A stretch of 64,000 bases of DNA from Flavobacteriales bacterium UBA1694 (GTDB lineage Bacteria > Bacteroidota > Bacteroidia > Flavobacteriales > Weeksellaceae): positions 1 to 64,000 of the forward strand of contig DCJS01000029.1 in NCBI GenBank assembly GCA_002319955.1. The letters are read 5' to 3'. The notes under the pieces were generated by a model. It worked only from the letters and a program-made list of their open reading frames with translations, searched no databases and was not told where the DNA came from. A program made the position numbers and the translations under genes. This document shows, piece after piece, positions 36,762 to 45,060 of this stretch. How positions within the stretch are numbered: position 1 is the stretch's first letter; the number at the start of each line of letters is the position of its first letter.

Positions 36762-38504
36762 TTACCCCTCACTGGACGGATTTCTTAGCTGACCTTTATA
36801 CAAGTTTGAATAGAACCCGCCTAGTCCTAAGAGCTCCTCATGAGTACCCTGCTCGACGATAAGTCCAGAATCCATAACCAAAATTTTATCCGCTTTTTGA
36901 ATCGTCGAAAGGCGGTGTGCAATAATAATTGAGGTTCGGTTTTGCGTGATTTTTTCAGTCGCCCGTTGAATCAGTTTTTCACTTTGCTGATCAATGGACG
37001 AGGTCGCTTCATCGAGAATAAGAATTTTAGGATCGGATAAGTAGGCTCGTAAAAAGGACAGAAGCTGCCTTTGACCAAGGGAGATCGAACTGCCTCTTTC
37101 GCTCACCACAAAGTCATAGCCATTAGGCAGCTGGCGAATAAAGTCATCCACCTCAATCTCCTTCGCGGCCCGTTCCACTTTTTCTCTTGTGACTTCTTTA
37201 TCGCCAAAAGCTAAATTTTCGTAGATACTCTCATGAAAGAGAAAGACGTCCTGCAGAACCACACCCAGGTGGGCTCGTAAGTTATAGAGTTCATAATCTT
37301 CTAGCGCAACTCCATCGATAAGAATTTCGCCCGAATTGCGGTCGTATAAACGGGTGAGCAGGCTAATAATGGTGGATTTCCCAGCACCGGTCGCCCCCAC
37401 GATGGCCACGCTTTCCCCGGGCATCACTTTAAAGCTAATGCCTTTAAGGACTTCCTGCTTTTCATCGTAAGAAAAATGGACGTCTTTAAATTCAATCTCG
37501 CCCTGGAAATGGCTTTTGCTAACCGTTCCCGTATTTGCCATCGCTAAATCCTGATCGATTAAACCAAGCACACGCTCAGCCCCGACAATACCCCTTTGAA
37601 TATTATTGAACCGGTCTGCAATCTGCCGTAGCGGACGAATAAGCATCGAAATGTACTGGATAAAAGCAATGACTACCCCAGCCGTAATGGTAATATACCC
37701 GCCGTAGAAAAGCACAAACCCAATAAACAAAGACGAAATTAGCTCCACCACTGGAAAGAAGAGCGAAAAAATAAAAACGGTGCGTAGAAGGGCACTCTTT
37801 AGCGTTTCATTTATAGACACGAATTTGGCCTCTTCCTGCTTCTGGCGGTTAAATACTTGAATGAGTTGCATCCCTGCCAAACGTTCCTGAACAAAAGAGT
37901 TCTGATTCGCCGTCCACGTTCTTTCATCGCCAAACGCCTTTTTAAGCCTCTTTTGGAAAAAGCGCGTGATCACAACCATTAGAGGAAGAATTGCGATGGA
38001 AATATAACTCAAATGGGCGTTGGTATTGAACATCATCACAAGGACGAAAACAATACGCAGAATATCGCCAAACACCATCAAAAAACCATCGGTATAGACT
38101 GTGGCGATGGTTTCAACATCGCCCACCGCGCGCGTCACCAACTGCCCGATCGGTGTCTTATCGAAAAACGAGGTTTTAAAGTAAAGAAGTTTATTATAGA
38201 GGGTTTCGCGAATATCTCGGATGACGTTTTGGGAAATAAAATTCGAAAAGTAAACAAGGAAAAAATTAAGGAAAGTTTCCATAAACACAAGGCCGACCAG
38301 CCAATAAATGTGTTTCATCATTAATCCTTTATCCCCCAATTTAATGATGTCATTATCGACGATTTGCATCGTTAGGTAGGGACGAAAGGTCGAGGTCACA
38401 GACAACAGAATCGAAACCACCAGGGCAAATATAAACCACGAGCGGAATTTCATGCCAATCATAAAAAGGCGCTTAATAATGGTTCCAGTCGAGGGTTTAG
38501 TCAT
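36762..38504 (-). CDS. ABC exporter half-transporter (MsbA/LmrA-like)
   Basis: A 580-residue fused transporter: an N-terminal six-helix permease domain (about 10-310) and a C-terminal ATPase (about 335-575). Walker A is GATGAGKST, the signature is ISLGQRQ in place of LSGGQ (common in these Bacteroidota exporters), Walker B is ILILDEATS and the H-loop IIAHRLST. Such half-transporters dimerise and export lipids, drugs or peptides; the substrate cannot be read. Monocistronic, with its own -7 box, convergent with the gene at 36181. Confidence 0.9.
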   Translation of the reverse strand: MTKPSTGTIIKRLFMIGMKFRSWFIFALVVSILLSVTSTFRPYLTMQIVDNDIIKLGDKGLMMKHIYWLVGLVFMETFLNFFLVYFSNFISQNVIRDIRETLYNKLLYFKTSFFDKTPIGQLVTRAVGDVETIATVYTDGFLMVFGDILRIVFVLVMMFNTNAHLSYISIAILPLMVVITRFFQKRLKKAFGDERTWTANQNSFVQERLAGMQLIQVFNRQKQEEAKFVSINETLKSALLRTVFIFSLFFPVVELISSLFIGFVLFYGGYITITAGVVIAFIQYISMLIRPLRQIADRFNNIQRGIVGAERVLGLIDQDLAMANTGTVSKSHFQGEIEFKDVHFSYDEKQEVLKGISFKVMPGESVAIVGATGAGKSTIISLLTRLYDRNSGEILIDGVALEDYELYNLRAHLGVVLQDVFLFHESIYENLAFGDKEVTREKVERAAKEIEVDDFIRQLPNGYDFVVSERGSSISLGQRQLLSFLRAYLSDPKILILDEATSSIDQQSEKLIQRATEKITQNRTSIIIAHRLSTIQKADKILVMDSGLIVEQGTHEELLGLGGFYSNLYKGQLRNPSSEG

Positions 38505-38541
38505 AGGAGTTTAAAATAGTTTCGTAGTAAATTACCGCAGA

Positions 38542-38549
38542 CAAATTTA
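38542..38549 (-). promoter_or_regulatory. -7 box of the ABC exporter
   Basis: TAAATTTG on the minus strand, 37 bases before ATG 38504. Confidence 0.5.
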
Positions 38550-38694
38550 CGGAATGTTTCATAGATAGACCTCTATTCTTTTTAGAAAGGCTCCGATGGA
38601 ATCACTTTTCGCATCCGGTCTTTTTGGCCAGTCTGCCAGTCTCTACCCTAGATACTTTACGCGGCAGGGCAAAATGGGCAGTCATTCTAACGCG

Positions 38695-39447
38695 CTAGTT
38701 ATCAACGCGTAAAAAGCCCCAATCATAGCCCACATCGACGAGATAAAGGCCGTGAGCTGGCGCAGAGGTTCCAGCTCTATTTCGGTTTTTACTTTCAATA
38801 ATATCGTGCACATCCTCAGGCTTAATTTTTCCAATTCCAACCTCGAGCAGGGTTCCGACAATAGCGCGAACCATGTTTCGAAGGAATCGGTTTGCACTTA
38901 TTGTAAAGACGAGCTGACTTCCCTCTTTTGTCCACTGCGCTTTAAAAATGGTACAAATGAAGGTCTTATTATCGGCACCGACTTTTGCAAAGCTTTCAAA
39001 CTCCGTATAGGCCATTAAAAGTTTCGCAGCTCGATTCATGCTTTCAATATCTAACGGACGCAGATAAAATTGGTAGGCCGTATCGATTGAAAACGGGTCT
39101 TTTACTAGGGAAACATGGTACTCATATGTACGGTACGTGGCATCAAACCGGGCATGCGCGCGGGGCTGAACCTGGAAAAGTTCCGTAATACAAAGGTCAT
39201 TCGGTAAAAACCGATTCAAGCGGTGAACTAACTCCTGGCTGACGATGGCCTCAGAGTCAAAGTGCGCAAACATACGTCTAGCGTGAACGCCAGTGTCGGT
39301 TCGCCCTGCCCCTGTGATGGCTATTTTTTCGCGCAGAAGGGTTGAAAGCGCCTTTTCAAGCACTTCCTGCACCGAGATTTCTCGGGGCTGAATTTGATAG
39401 CCAAAATAGTTTTTTCCAAAATAGGAAAACTCAATAAAATATCTCAA
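38695..39447 (-). CDS. truA: tRNA pseudouridine(38-40) synthase TruA (TTG start)
   Basis: A 250-residue enzyme that converts uridines 38-40 of the tRNA anticodon arm to pseudouridine. The catalytic aspartate lies in ITGAGRTDTGVHARRM; FDATYRTYEYH and RFLRNMVRAIVGTLLEVG are family signatures. The frame stays open 59 codons further, but that part overlaps the neighbouring gene and the promoter. Family N-termini (RYFIEFSYFGKNYFGYQ) match a TTG at 39447, which lies 18 bases after an exact -7 box, so I choose it. Divergent and nearly back to back with the phosphoesterase gene. Confidence 0.92.
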   Translation of the reverse strand: MRYFIEFSYFGKNYFGYQIQPREISVQEVLEKALSTLLREKIAITGAGRTDTGVHARRMFAHFDSEAIVSQELVHRLNRFLPNDLCITELFQVQPRAHARFDATYRTYEYHVSLVKDPFSIDTAYQFYLRPLDIESMNRAAKLLMAYTEFESFAKVGADNKTFICTIFKAQWTKEGSQLVFTISANRFLRNMVRAIVGTLLEVGIGKIKPEDVHDIIESKNRNRAGTSAPAHGLYLVDVGYDWGFLRVDN

Positions 39448-39452
39448 TTTCG

Positions 39453-39460
39453 TATGTTTG
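39453..39460 (+). promoter_or_regulatory. -7 box of the phosphoesterase gene
   Basis: TATGTTTG, an exact TAnnTTTG match 19 bases before the TTG start at 39480. Confidence 0.5.
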
Positions 39461-39465
39461 CAGTG

Positions 39466-39473
39466 CAAAAATA
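39466..39473 (-). promoter_or_regulatory. -7 box of truA
   Basis: TATTTTTG on the minus strand, 18 bases before the TTG start of truA. It lies downstream of the rightward box at 39453-39460, so the two promoters face each other and overlap. Confidence 0.55.
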
Positions 39474-39479
39474 AACCAT

Positions 39480-39995
39480 TTGAAGAAAATACTCTTACTT
39501 TCTGACACGCATTCTTATATCGATGAGCGCATTTTGCACTACGCGGGGCAAGCCGATGAAATCTGGCATGCGGGGGATTTCGGAAACCTAGAGGTTTTTG
39601 AGGCGTTGGAGTCCAAAAAACCACTTCGCGCAGTCTATGGAAACATCGATGGGAGCGAAATCCGCAGCCGCTGCTCGGAGGTGCTCTCGTTTAACTGCGA
39701 AGGCCTGGACGTTTTGATGGTTCATATTGGGGGGTATCCTGGGCGCTACACGCCCCTTGCTAAAGAGGCTCTGAATTCTTCAAAACCGAATCTATTCATT
39801 TCGGGTCACTCCCACATTTTAAAAGTGCTGCATGATAAAAAGTTAGCACTACTGCATCTAAACCCAGGAGCCTGCGGGCGCCAAGGCTGGCACCAAAAGC
39901 GAACCATGCTAAGTTTTGAAATTGAGAAAGGCGAGATTAAGAACTTAGTCGTTATTGAACTTGGAAACAAAACGGAAAAGAGCAATGAAAATTAA
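39480..39995 (+). CDS. YfcE/MJ0936-type metallophosphoesterase (TTG start)
   Basis: A 171-residue calcineurin-like phosphodiesterase. The di-metal site is complete: LLLSDTHS, HAGDFGN, VYGNIDG, VMVHIGGYPG-like and SGHSHI motifs occur in order. Small members of this family hydrolyse phosphodiesters in vitro; the in vivo substrate is generally unknown. No ATG lies near the family start, and MKKILLLSDTHS corresponds to TTG 39480. The 3' end overlaps the Smr-domain gene by 11 bases, so the two are probably coupled. Confidence 0.85.
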   Translation: MKKILLLSDTHSYIDERILHYAGQADEIWHAGDFGNLEVFEALESKKPLRAVYGNIDGSEIRSRCSEVLSFNCEGLDVLMVHIGGYPGRYTPLAKEALNSSKPNLFISGHSHILKVLHDKKLALLHLNPGACGRQGWHQKRTMLSFEIEKGEIKNLVVIELGNKTEKSNEN

Positions 39996-40479
39996 CGACC
40001 GTGTGGCCCTTATCGATCAGGCGTTAGAAGGCGTCATTACCTCCGTGCATGGCGAGTGGGTGGTCTTTAAAGACCGTCATGGCTTTACGCACAAACACCA
40101 CCAATCGGAACTCGTGCCATTAGATCTTTCCCTCTATGAGAATCTAGAAATCCGCCCAAAGAGTGAGCCCAGGAAGACCGTATCGAAAAAGCACCGCACC
40201 ACCCATTTGGTCCTCGATCTTCACTTTGAGACTCTTGTAGAGAATCCCCTCGCCTATGAAAGCTTCGAGAGGCTTTTTCTTCAGAAAGAGAAGCTTTTAG
40301 AGACTTTAGAATTCTGCCGCACCCACCGACTCAAAAAACTAGAAATCATTCACGGCCTTGGTGATGGTGTGCTTCAAAAACTCGTGTATGATACATTAGA
40401 AAATGCAGTGGATTTAGAGTTTCATAACACACAGATTCTCCACCATCAGTCGGCCAGCATAATGGTCTATTGGACTTAA
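39985..40479 (+). CDS. Smr/MutS2-type domain protein
   Basis: A 164-residue protein. An N-terminal beta-barrel-like segment (MKINDRVALIDQALEGVITS, KDRHGFTHKHH) resembles Tudor/KOW-type folds, and the C-terminal half is an Smr domain with LDLHFETL and the signature HGLGDGVLQ. Smr domains are endonucleases in MutS2 and in ribosome-rescue nucleases such as SmrB; stand-alone Bacteroidota proteins of this layout are uncharacterised. Start ATG 39985 within the end of the phosphoesterase gene; a longer frame to 39955 is rejected because it would overlap more. Confidence 0.8.
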   Translation: MKINDRVALIDQALEGVITSVHGEWVVFKDRHGFTHKHHQSELVPLDLSLYENLEIRPKSEPRKTVSKKHRTTHLVLDLHFETLVENPLAYESFERLFLQKEKLLETLEFCRTHRLKKLEIIHGLGDGVLQKLVYDTLENAVDLEFHNTQILHHQSASIMVYWT

Positions 40480-40545
40480 ACTCCCAAAAGCATTGCCTTC
40501 CCAGGGCTTCAAAAACCGCCTTTTTCAAATGCCGATTTATTTTAA

Positions 40546-40553
40546 TAAATTTG
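40546..40553 (+). promoter_or_regulatory. -7 box of the DUF3822-rsmD operon
   Basis: TAAATTTG, an exact TAnnTTTG match 13 bases before the ATG at 40567. Confidence 0.55.
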
Positions 40554-40566
40554 CCCCTTACAAGCG

Positions 40567-41280
40567 ATGGAAAACCTCAGATTACTAATCTCCAAAGACC
40601 AGCTGCATTCCCAGACCCTAAGTGCGAAAAAAGTGCTCGAGGAAAAGGTTTTCAGTATAGACCCACAAACCCCGGGAGACTCTTTTTTAGAGCCTCTAAA
40701 TTTGCTTTTAACTAAGCCTTACAAAGAGATTGAGGTCTATTCCGCTTTAAACCATTTCACCCTAATGCCAGAGGGCTTTCAGATGCATGAACTGGGACTT
40801 GATCTTCTAGCTTACAATGCTTCGCTGGAAAAAGATAAGGAAGAACTTATGCTAGCCGTGAACAAGAAGTACGGCGTTCAGTTCTACTACACTTTCCCAA
40901 AAGACTTATACCACGCCTTAAAGACCGAAAACCGGAGTCCGAAATTCAATTTTTCAGGAGAAAAATTTTTGAATCAGATCACCGTTAAAAAACCCAAAGA
41001 GGTTCATATCCATCTCTATCAAAACCAATGCGAGTTTTTTGCTTTTGAAAATAAGAAAATTAGTCTTTACAACCATTTAGACCTAAGTTCTGAAGTTGAT
41101 TTTTTATACTTCATTCTTTTTACTTTAAGCAAAATAAACTTCTCACTGCGTGAAACGCGTTTCCACATTTATGGGGAAACCACCCAAAACGAGACCTTTA
41201 TATCGGAGCTAAATAAATTTGCGACGCATTTAAAGATTCAATTCGATAACGTTCCAAAACGGAACTTTATTTTAAATTAA
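40567..41280 (+). CDS. DUF3822 family protein
   Basis: A 237-residue soluble protein. LRLLISKDQLHSQTLSAKKV at the start and the repeated ASKHA/actin-like beta strand pattern (KEIEVYSALNHFTLMPEGF, KPKEVHIHLYQNQCEFFAFE) fit DUF3822, a Bacteroidota family almost always upstream of rsmD. Its biochemical role is unknown. Here rsmD follows after 18 bases, reproducing that pairing, and supports a link with 16S rRNA methylation or ribosome assembly. ATG 40567 sits 13 bases from its promoter. Confidence 0.8.
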   Translation: MENLRLLISKDQLHSQTLSAKKVLEEKVFSIDPQTPGDSFLEPLNLLLTKPYKEIEVYSALNHFTLMPEGFQMHELGLDLLAYNASLEKDKEELMLAVNKKYGVQFYYTFPKDLYHALKTENRSPKFNFSGEKFLNQITVKKPKEVHIHLYQNQCEFFAFENKKISLYNHLDLSSEVDFLYFILFTLSKINFSLRETRFHIYGETTQNETFISELNKFATHLKIQFDNVPKRNFILN

Positions 41281-41298
41281 CTTCCTTAGACTTAACTG

Positions 41299-41889
41299 AT
41301 GTTTAGAATTATCGCCGGACGCTGGAAAGGCAAACGAATTGCAGCGCCAAAACATTTTGAGGTCCGTCCTACCACGGATTTCGCCAAAGAAGCGCTCTTT
41401 AGCATCATTGACCACCGTCACGATTTAGAATTTCTTTCGGTTCTCGATTTGTTTGCGGGAATTGGCTCTATTTCATTCGAATTCGCTTCGCGTGATTGCA
41501 AGGACATTACAGCTGTTGAGCTCAATCCAAAGCACTGTGCCTTTATAAACACAACGGCGGCCGAGCTTGACATGGCCCTTCAAATAAATGTGGTAAGAGC
41601 TGATGTGTATGAGTTCTTAAAAAAGAACCGAAGTAAAAAGCAGTTTGATATGATTTTTTCGGATGCCCCTTTCGATACCACTGAGGAGCCTCAGTATCAA
41701 AAGCTTATTGAACTCGTACTCCATGGAGAGTTTTTAAAGCCAGGAGGAAGTTTCATTCTTGAGCATCCGTCCCGTCTCAAACTTTCTCACCCCCAAATCG
41801 TGGAAAGTAGAAAGTATGGAAACCTGACGTTTTCCTTTATAGAAAAGCCAGAAGTAAATTCCGATACCGCGCTCCTTACAGAGGTCTAA
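41299..41889 (+). CDS. rsmD: 16S rRNA (guanine(966)-N2)-methyltransferase RsmD
   Basis: A 196-residue SAM-dependent methyltransferase acting on G966 of 16S rRNA. RIIAGRWKGKRI at the N-terminus and the SAM motif DLFAGIGSISFE (50-61) are standard. The catalytic motif IV, usually (D/N)PP(Y/F), reads Asp122-Ala123-Pro124-Phe125 (SDAPFD), a substitution of the first proline; activity may be retained but this is unusual. It follows DUF3822 and its 3' end overlaps the convergent murI by 14 bases, leaving no room for a terminator. Confidence 0.9.
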   Translation: MFRIIAGRWKGKRIAAPKHFEVRPTTDFAKEALFSIIDHRHDLEFLSVLDLFAGIGSISFEFASRDCKDITAVELNPKHCAFINTTAAELDMALQINVVRADVYEFLKKNRSKKQFDMIFSDAPFDTTEEPQYQKLIELVLHGEFLKPGGSFILEHPSRLKLSHPQIVESRKYGNLTFSFIEKPEVNSDTALLTEV

Positions 41890-42712
41890 GCTCTAGGGGA
41901 ATTGCATTCCCAAAGATCTTTTTTGAAATCTTCTCGAAATTTTTCGTGATGTCTGAGACGTAGAAATGGTACTCCGGATTTAGGTTCTGGGTATTGACTA
42001 GGTGGTTGGACTCTAAAATAAATTTGAGTTGCCCGACGACAATACTTGGGGAATCGATGATTCGCACCCGGTTTCCATAGAACTGCTTAATTTCTTCTAA
42101 AAGCAGTGGGTAATGGGTACACCCTAAAATCAACGTTTCAATATTCTTCAGCTTGCTATGGCTTAAATAATTGTATATAATGGCGCTGGTAATAGGATGG
42201 TTTCTAAACCCTTCCTCAATGGCCGGAACCATTAAAGGGGTTGCGAGTTCATCCACATGGATGAATTTATTATGGTGTCGAATACTTTTGCGGTAAATTC
42301 CTGAACTCACGGTAGCTTTGGTCGCAATAACACCCACATTCGTATGAATCTCAAAAGCCACTTTCTCAGCCACGGGATTGATCACATCAATCACGGGCAC
42401 GCGGCCCGCCACAAGTTCCTTAATTTCTTTAAGGGCATTCGCTGTTGCGGTATTACAGGCAACCACAATCGCTTTACATCCTTGATCCAATAAAAATTCC
42501 GTGATTTTGCTGCTGTACCCTTGAATAGCCTCCGGCGATTTATCGCCATAAGGAAGGTGTTTGGTATCCCCGTAGTAAATAAAATTTTCTTTTGGAAGGA
42601 CTTTTCGAATTTCTCGAGCAACGGTGAGCCCCCCCACGCCAGAATCAAACACCCCAATTGGCATGGACGCATCGAGATGAGAGTAATCGGGTTTTTTCGT
42701 TTTCAAAGCCAT
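41876..42712 (-). CDS. murI: Glutamate racemase
   Basis: A 278-residue enzyme that makes D-glutamate for peptidoglycan. The two catalytic cysteines are present in VVACNTATAN and LILGCTHYPLL, and IGVFDSGVGG places Asp23-Ser24. The frame extends to a TTG at 42727, but that TTG belongs to the promoter box TAGTTTTG; ATG 42712 is the start. Convergent with rsmD and downstream of hemW, but with its own promoter. Confidence 0.95.
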   Translation of the reverse strand: MALKTKKPDYSHLDASMPIGVFDSGVGGLTVAREIRKVLPKENFIYYGDTKHLPYGDKSPEAIQGYSSKITEFLLDQGCKAIVVACNTATANALKEIKELVAGRVPVIDVINPVAEKVAFEIHTNVGVIATKATVSSGIYRKSIRHHNKFIHVDELATPLMVPAIEEGFRNHPITSAIIYNYLSHSKLKNIETLILGCTHYPLLLEEIKQFYGNRVRIIDSPSIVVGQLKFILESNHLVNTQNLNPEYHFYVSDITKNFEKISKKIFGNAIPLELRPL

Positions 42713-42724
42713 TTTATTTTGCTG

Positions 42725-42732
42725 CAAAACTA
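42725..42732 (-). promoter_or_regulatory. -7 box of murI
   Basis: TAGTTTTG on the minus strand, an exact TAnnTTTG match 12 bases before the murI ATG, in the 65-base gap after hemW. Confidence 0.6.
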
Positions 42733-42777
42733 CGAATATTATTTTGGGCTGTTCAAAACAGAGTTCTTTTTAGGGGT

Positions 42778-43902
42778 TTAGACCTTAAAAAGGTCGGAGG
42801 CAATGCCGTCCGCCATAAACCAATGCTCTGAGGGAATTACAAGATAATCGCCCTGTATTTCTAAATAACCGTTGTCAATTTTCGGGGTCAATTCGTTGCC
42901 GAAATGCGCGAGAAGCTCTGATGAAAACTCGGTTTTCAAACGGCTTAGATCCACCCCCTTTTTTGTACGAAGGCCAATCATCAGCATTTCATTATAGCGG
43001 TCTTTCTCTTCCAGCAATTCTATTTCTAAAGGCAAACTGCCCTGCGCGAGCGACTTAATATACTGCGTGTTATTTGCCACGCTCCAACACCGTCTTGACT
43101 TCCCATCATAGGAATGAGCCGAGGGGCCTAGACCCAGATAAGGAGAATAATTCCAATAAGCAGAATTATGCCGCGATTCATAGCCAGGCAGGGCGAAGTT
43201 TGAGATCTCATAATGGCTTAGCCCTTCCCTCTTTAAGTATTGAGCCATATAATGAAATTGATCATTTTGCAACGCTTGGCTTGGCGCAGGTACGATCTTC
43301 TCTTGAACCCAATGACTAAGCACCGTCTTTGGCTCCACCGTTAGGGCATACGCAGAAATATGAGGAACCTCTAAACTTCGGGCCGTTTTTAAATTTGATT
43401 CCCAGATTTCCATTGAGGAAGTCATGGCTCCATAAATAAGGTCAATCGATAGGTTTTCAAACCCATAATCCTGGCTTCTCTTAATAGAGTCAAGCGCCTC
43501 ACCGGCTGTATGTGCGCGATTCATTAAAACCAGATCGTCTGTAAAAAAGCTTTGGGTCCCTATGGAAAGTCGGTTTATTGGCGTCTTGGCAAGGGCTTTA
43601 AGAAACGGCGCTGACAAATCGTCAGGATTGGCTTCTAAAGTGATTTCAATCGACTTATCCCAATCAAAATAACGCTGGGTCTGTTCGAGAAGCTTGGAGA
43701 GTTCATCCACTTCGAGTAAGGAGGGGGTTCCCCCACCAAAATAAATGGATTGGATTGGCTTTTCATCAAGCTCTGTATGGCGTAGGTCTAGTTCCGTGTG
43801 AATCGCCTGCAAAAGCGCATCTTTATGCGTAAGGGAGGTCGAAAAATGAAAATTACAATAACTACACTTTTGCTTACAAAACGGAATGTGAAAGTAAATC
43901 AT
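42778..43902 (-). CDS. hemW: Radical SAM family haem chaperone HemW
   Basis: A 374-residue radical SAM protein. The cluster motif is Cys9-x3-Cys13-x2-Cys16 in FCKQKCSYCNF; the fourth cysteine found in true HemN oxygen-independent coproporphyrinogen oxidases is absent, replaced by Phe, which is the HemW signature. SIYFGGGTPSLL is the SAM-binding glycine motif. HemW binds haem and delivers it to apoproteins such as respiratory enzymes. It starts 10 bases after rluD in the leftward PASTA-rluD-hemW operon. Confidence 0.85.
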   Translation of the reverse strand: MIYFHIPFCKQKCSYCNFHFSTSLTHKDALLQAIHTELDLRHTELDEKPIQSIYFGGGTPSLLEVDELSKLLEQTQRYFDWDKSIEITLEANPDDLSAPFLKALAKTPINRLSIGTQSFFTDDLVLMNRAHTAGEALDSIKRSQDYGFENLSIDLIYGAMTSSMEIWESNLKTARSLEVPHISAYALTVEPKTVLSHWVQEKIVPAPSQALQNDQFHYMAQYLKREGLSHYEISNFALPGYESRHNSAYWNYSPYLGLGPSAHSYDGKSRRCWSVANNTQYIKSLAQGSLPLEIELLEEKDRYNEMLMIGLRTKKGVDLSRLKTEFSSELLAHFGNELTPKIDNGYLEIQGDYLVIPSEHWFMADGIASDLFKV

Positions 43903-43912
43903 AACCTTTGAA

Positions 43913-44995
43913 TTAATTGTGCTCCAAATAAGCCCGCCATTTCTCTAGAGCCATTTGCATATCGGGTGGCATAGGGCTCTCAAAGAACATGGGCTCTTTT
44001 GTGCTCGGGTGAATAAATCCTAAGGTATGCGCATGGAGTGCCTGACGTGGAAGAATCTCAAACACATTCTTAATGAACTGCTTGTACTTGGGTAAATTCA
44101 CGCCTCTTAGCGCCACATGGCCCTCATAGCGCTCGTCGTTAAAGAGCGTATGCCCAATATACTTAAAATGCGCACGAATCTGGTGCGTACGTCCTGTTTC
44201 GAGGCGGCACTCGACCCATGTCATATGACGAAACCGCTCTTTGACCTTGTAATGGGTCACCGCATGCTTTCCTTGACTTCCATCTGGAAAGACGCTCATC
44301 TGCATGCGGTTCTTTTCATGGCGGCCAATATGGCCTTCAATAGTGCCCTGATCCTCAGAGAGGTTTCCCCAGACAAATGCCCAATAGAGTCGCTTGGTTT
44401 TTCTTTCAAAAAATTGCTTCGCTAAGAAACTTAGTGCAAATTCGGTCTTGGCAATTACCAGAAGACCGGAGGTATCTTTATCGATTCGGTGCACGAGACC
44501 AACGCGGTCTAAATCGCTTTTCTGATTGTTTTTCTCGAAATGGTACGCTAAAGCGTTCACAAGGGTCCCGTCCCAGTTTCCATGGCCTGGATGAACCACC
44601 ATACCGGCAGGCTTATCAACCACTAAAACATCGGCATCCTCATACACGATCGTAAGAGGAATGTCTTGTGGAACTACCACCGTATCTCTAGGCGGTCGAC
44701 TTAAAAGCACCGAAATTTGATCCCCAGGCTTTACTTTGTAATTCTGCTTTACGGCAGTCCCATTAACCACCACATTCCCCGCTCTACAGGTCTGGGAGAG
44801 TTTATTACGTGAGGAGTTTTGGCGAAAAATCAAAAGGTATTTATCAATGCGCAGGGGCGCCTGACCAGGATCCACATTTAAACGAAGGTGCTCATAAAGC
44901 CCCTCATGTTCTTGATCCTCCTCAGCGGTATCTTCCCCTAGGTCAAAGTTTAGTTCTGGATCTTGGTCCAGATTTTCATTCGTATGTTGGTTCAT
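43913..44995 (-). CDS. rluD: RluA-family 23S rRNA pseudouridine synthase (RluD-like)
   Basis: A 360-residue enzyme with an acidic N-terminal stretch (about 1-35), an S4 RNA-binding domain (PLRIDKYLLIF, about 45-105) and the RluA catalytic domain with the aspartate in HRIDKDTSGLLVIAKT. GRTHQIRAHFKYIGHTLFND is the second conserved segment. RluD modifies helix 69 of 23S rRNA. It is co-transcribed with the PASTA gene upstream and hemW downstream; the PASTA-RluD pair is common in flavobacteria. The exact target (RluD versus RluA/RluC site) is assigned by layout. Confidence 0.88.
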   Translation of the reverse strand: MNQHTNENLDQDPELNFDLGEDTAEEDQEHEGLYEHLRLNVDPGQAPLRIDKYLLIFRQNSSRNKLSQTCRAGNVVVNGTAVKQNYKVKPGDQISVLLSRPPRDTVVVPQDIPLTIVYEDADVLVVDKPAGMVVHPGHGNWDGTLVNALAYHFEKNNQKSDLDRVGLVHRIDKDTSGLLVIAKTEFALSFLAKQFFERKTKRLYWAFVWGNLSEDQGTIEGHIGRHEKNRMQMSVFPDGSQGKHAVTHYKVKERFRHMTWVECRLETGRTHQIRAHFKYIGHTLFNDERYEGHVALRGVNLPKYKQFIKNVFEILPRQALHAHTLGFIHPSTKEPMFFESPMPPDMQMALEKWRAYLEHN

Positions 44996-45060
44996 CTGGT
45001 ATTAAAAATAGCTTCAAGCGTTAGTTGAAGCTATGGTCGTTTAGTTAGAGGGCAAAGGTG

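Noticed and set aside
39448..39624. A 59-residue N-terminal extension of truA
   Set aside because: It overlaps the phosphoesterase gene and the truA promoter box, and TruA proteins start at the RYFIEFSY segment.
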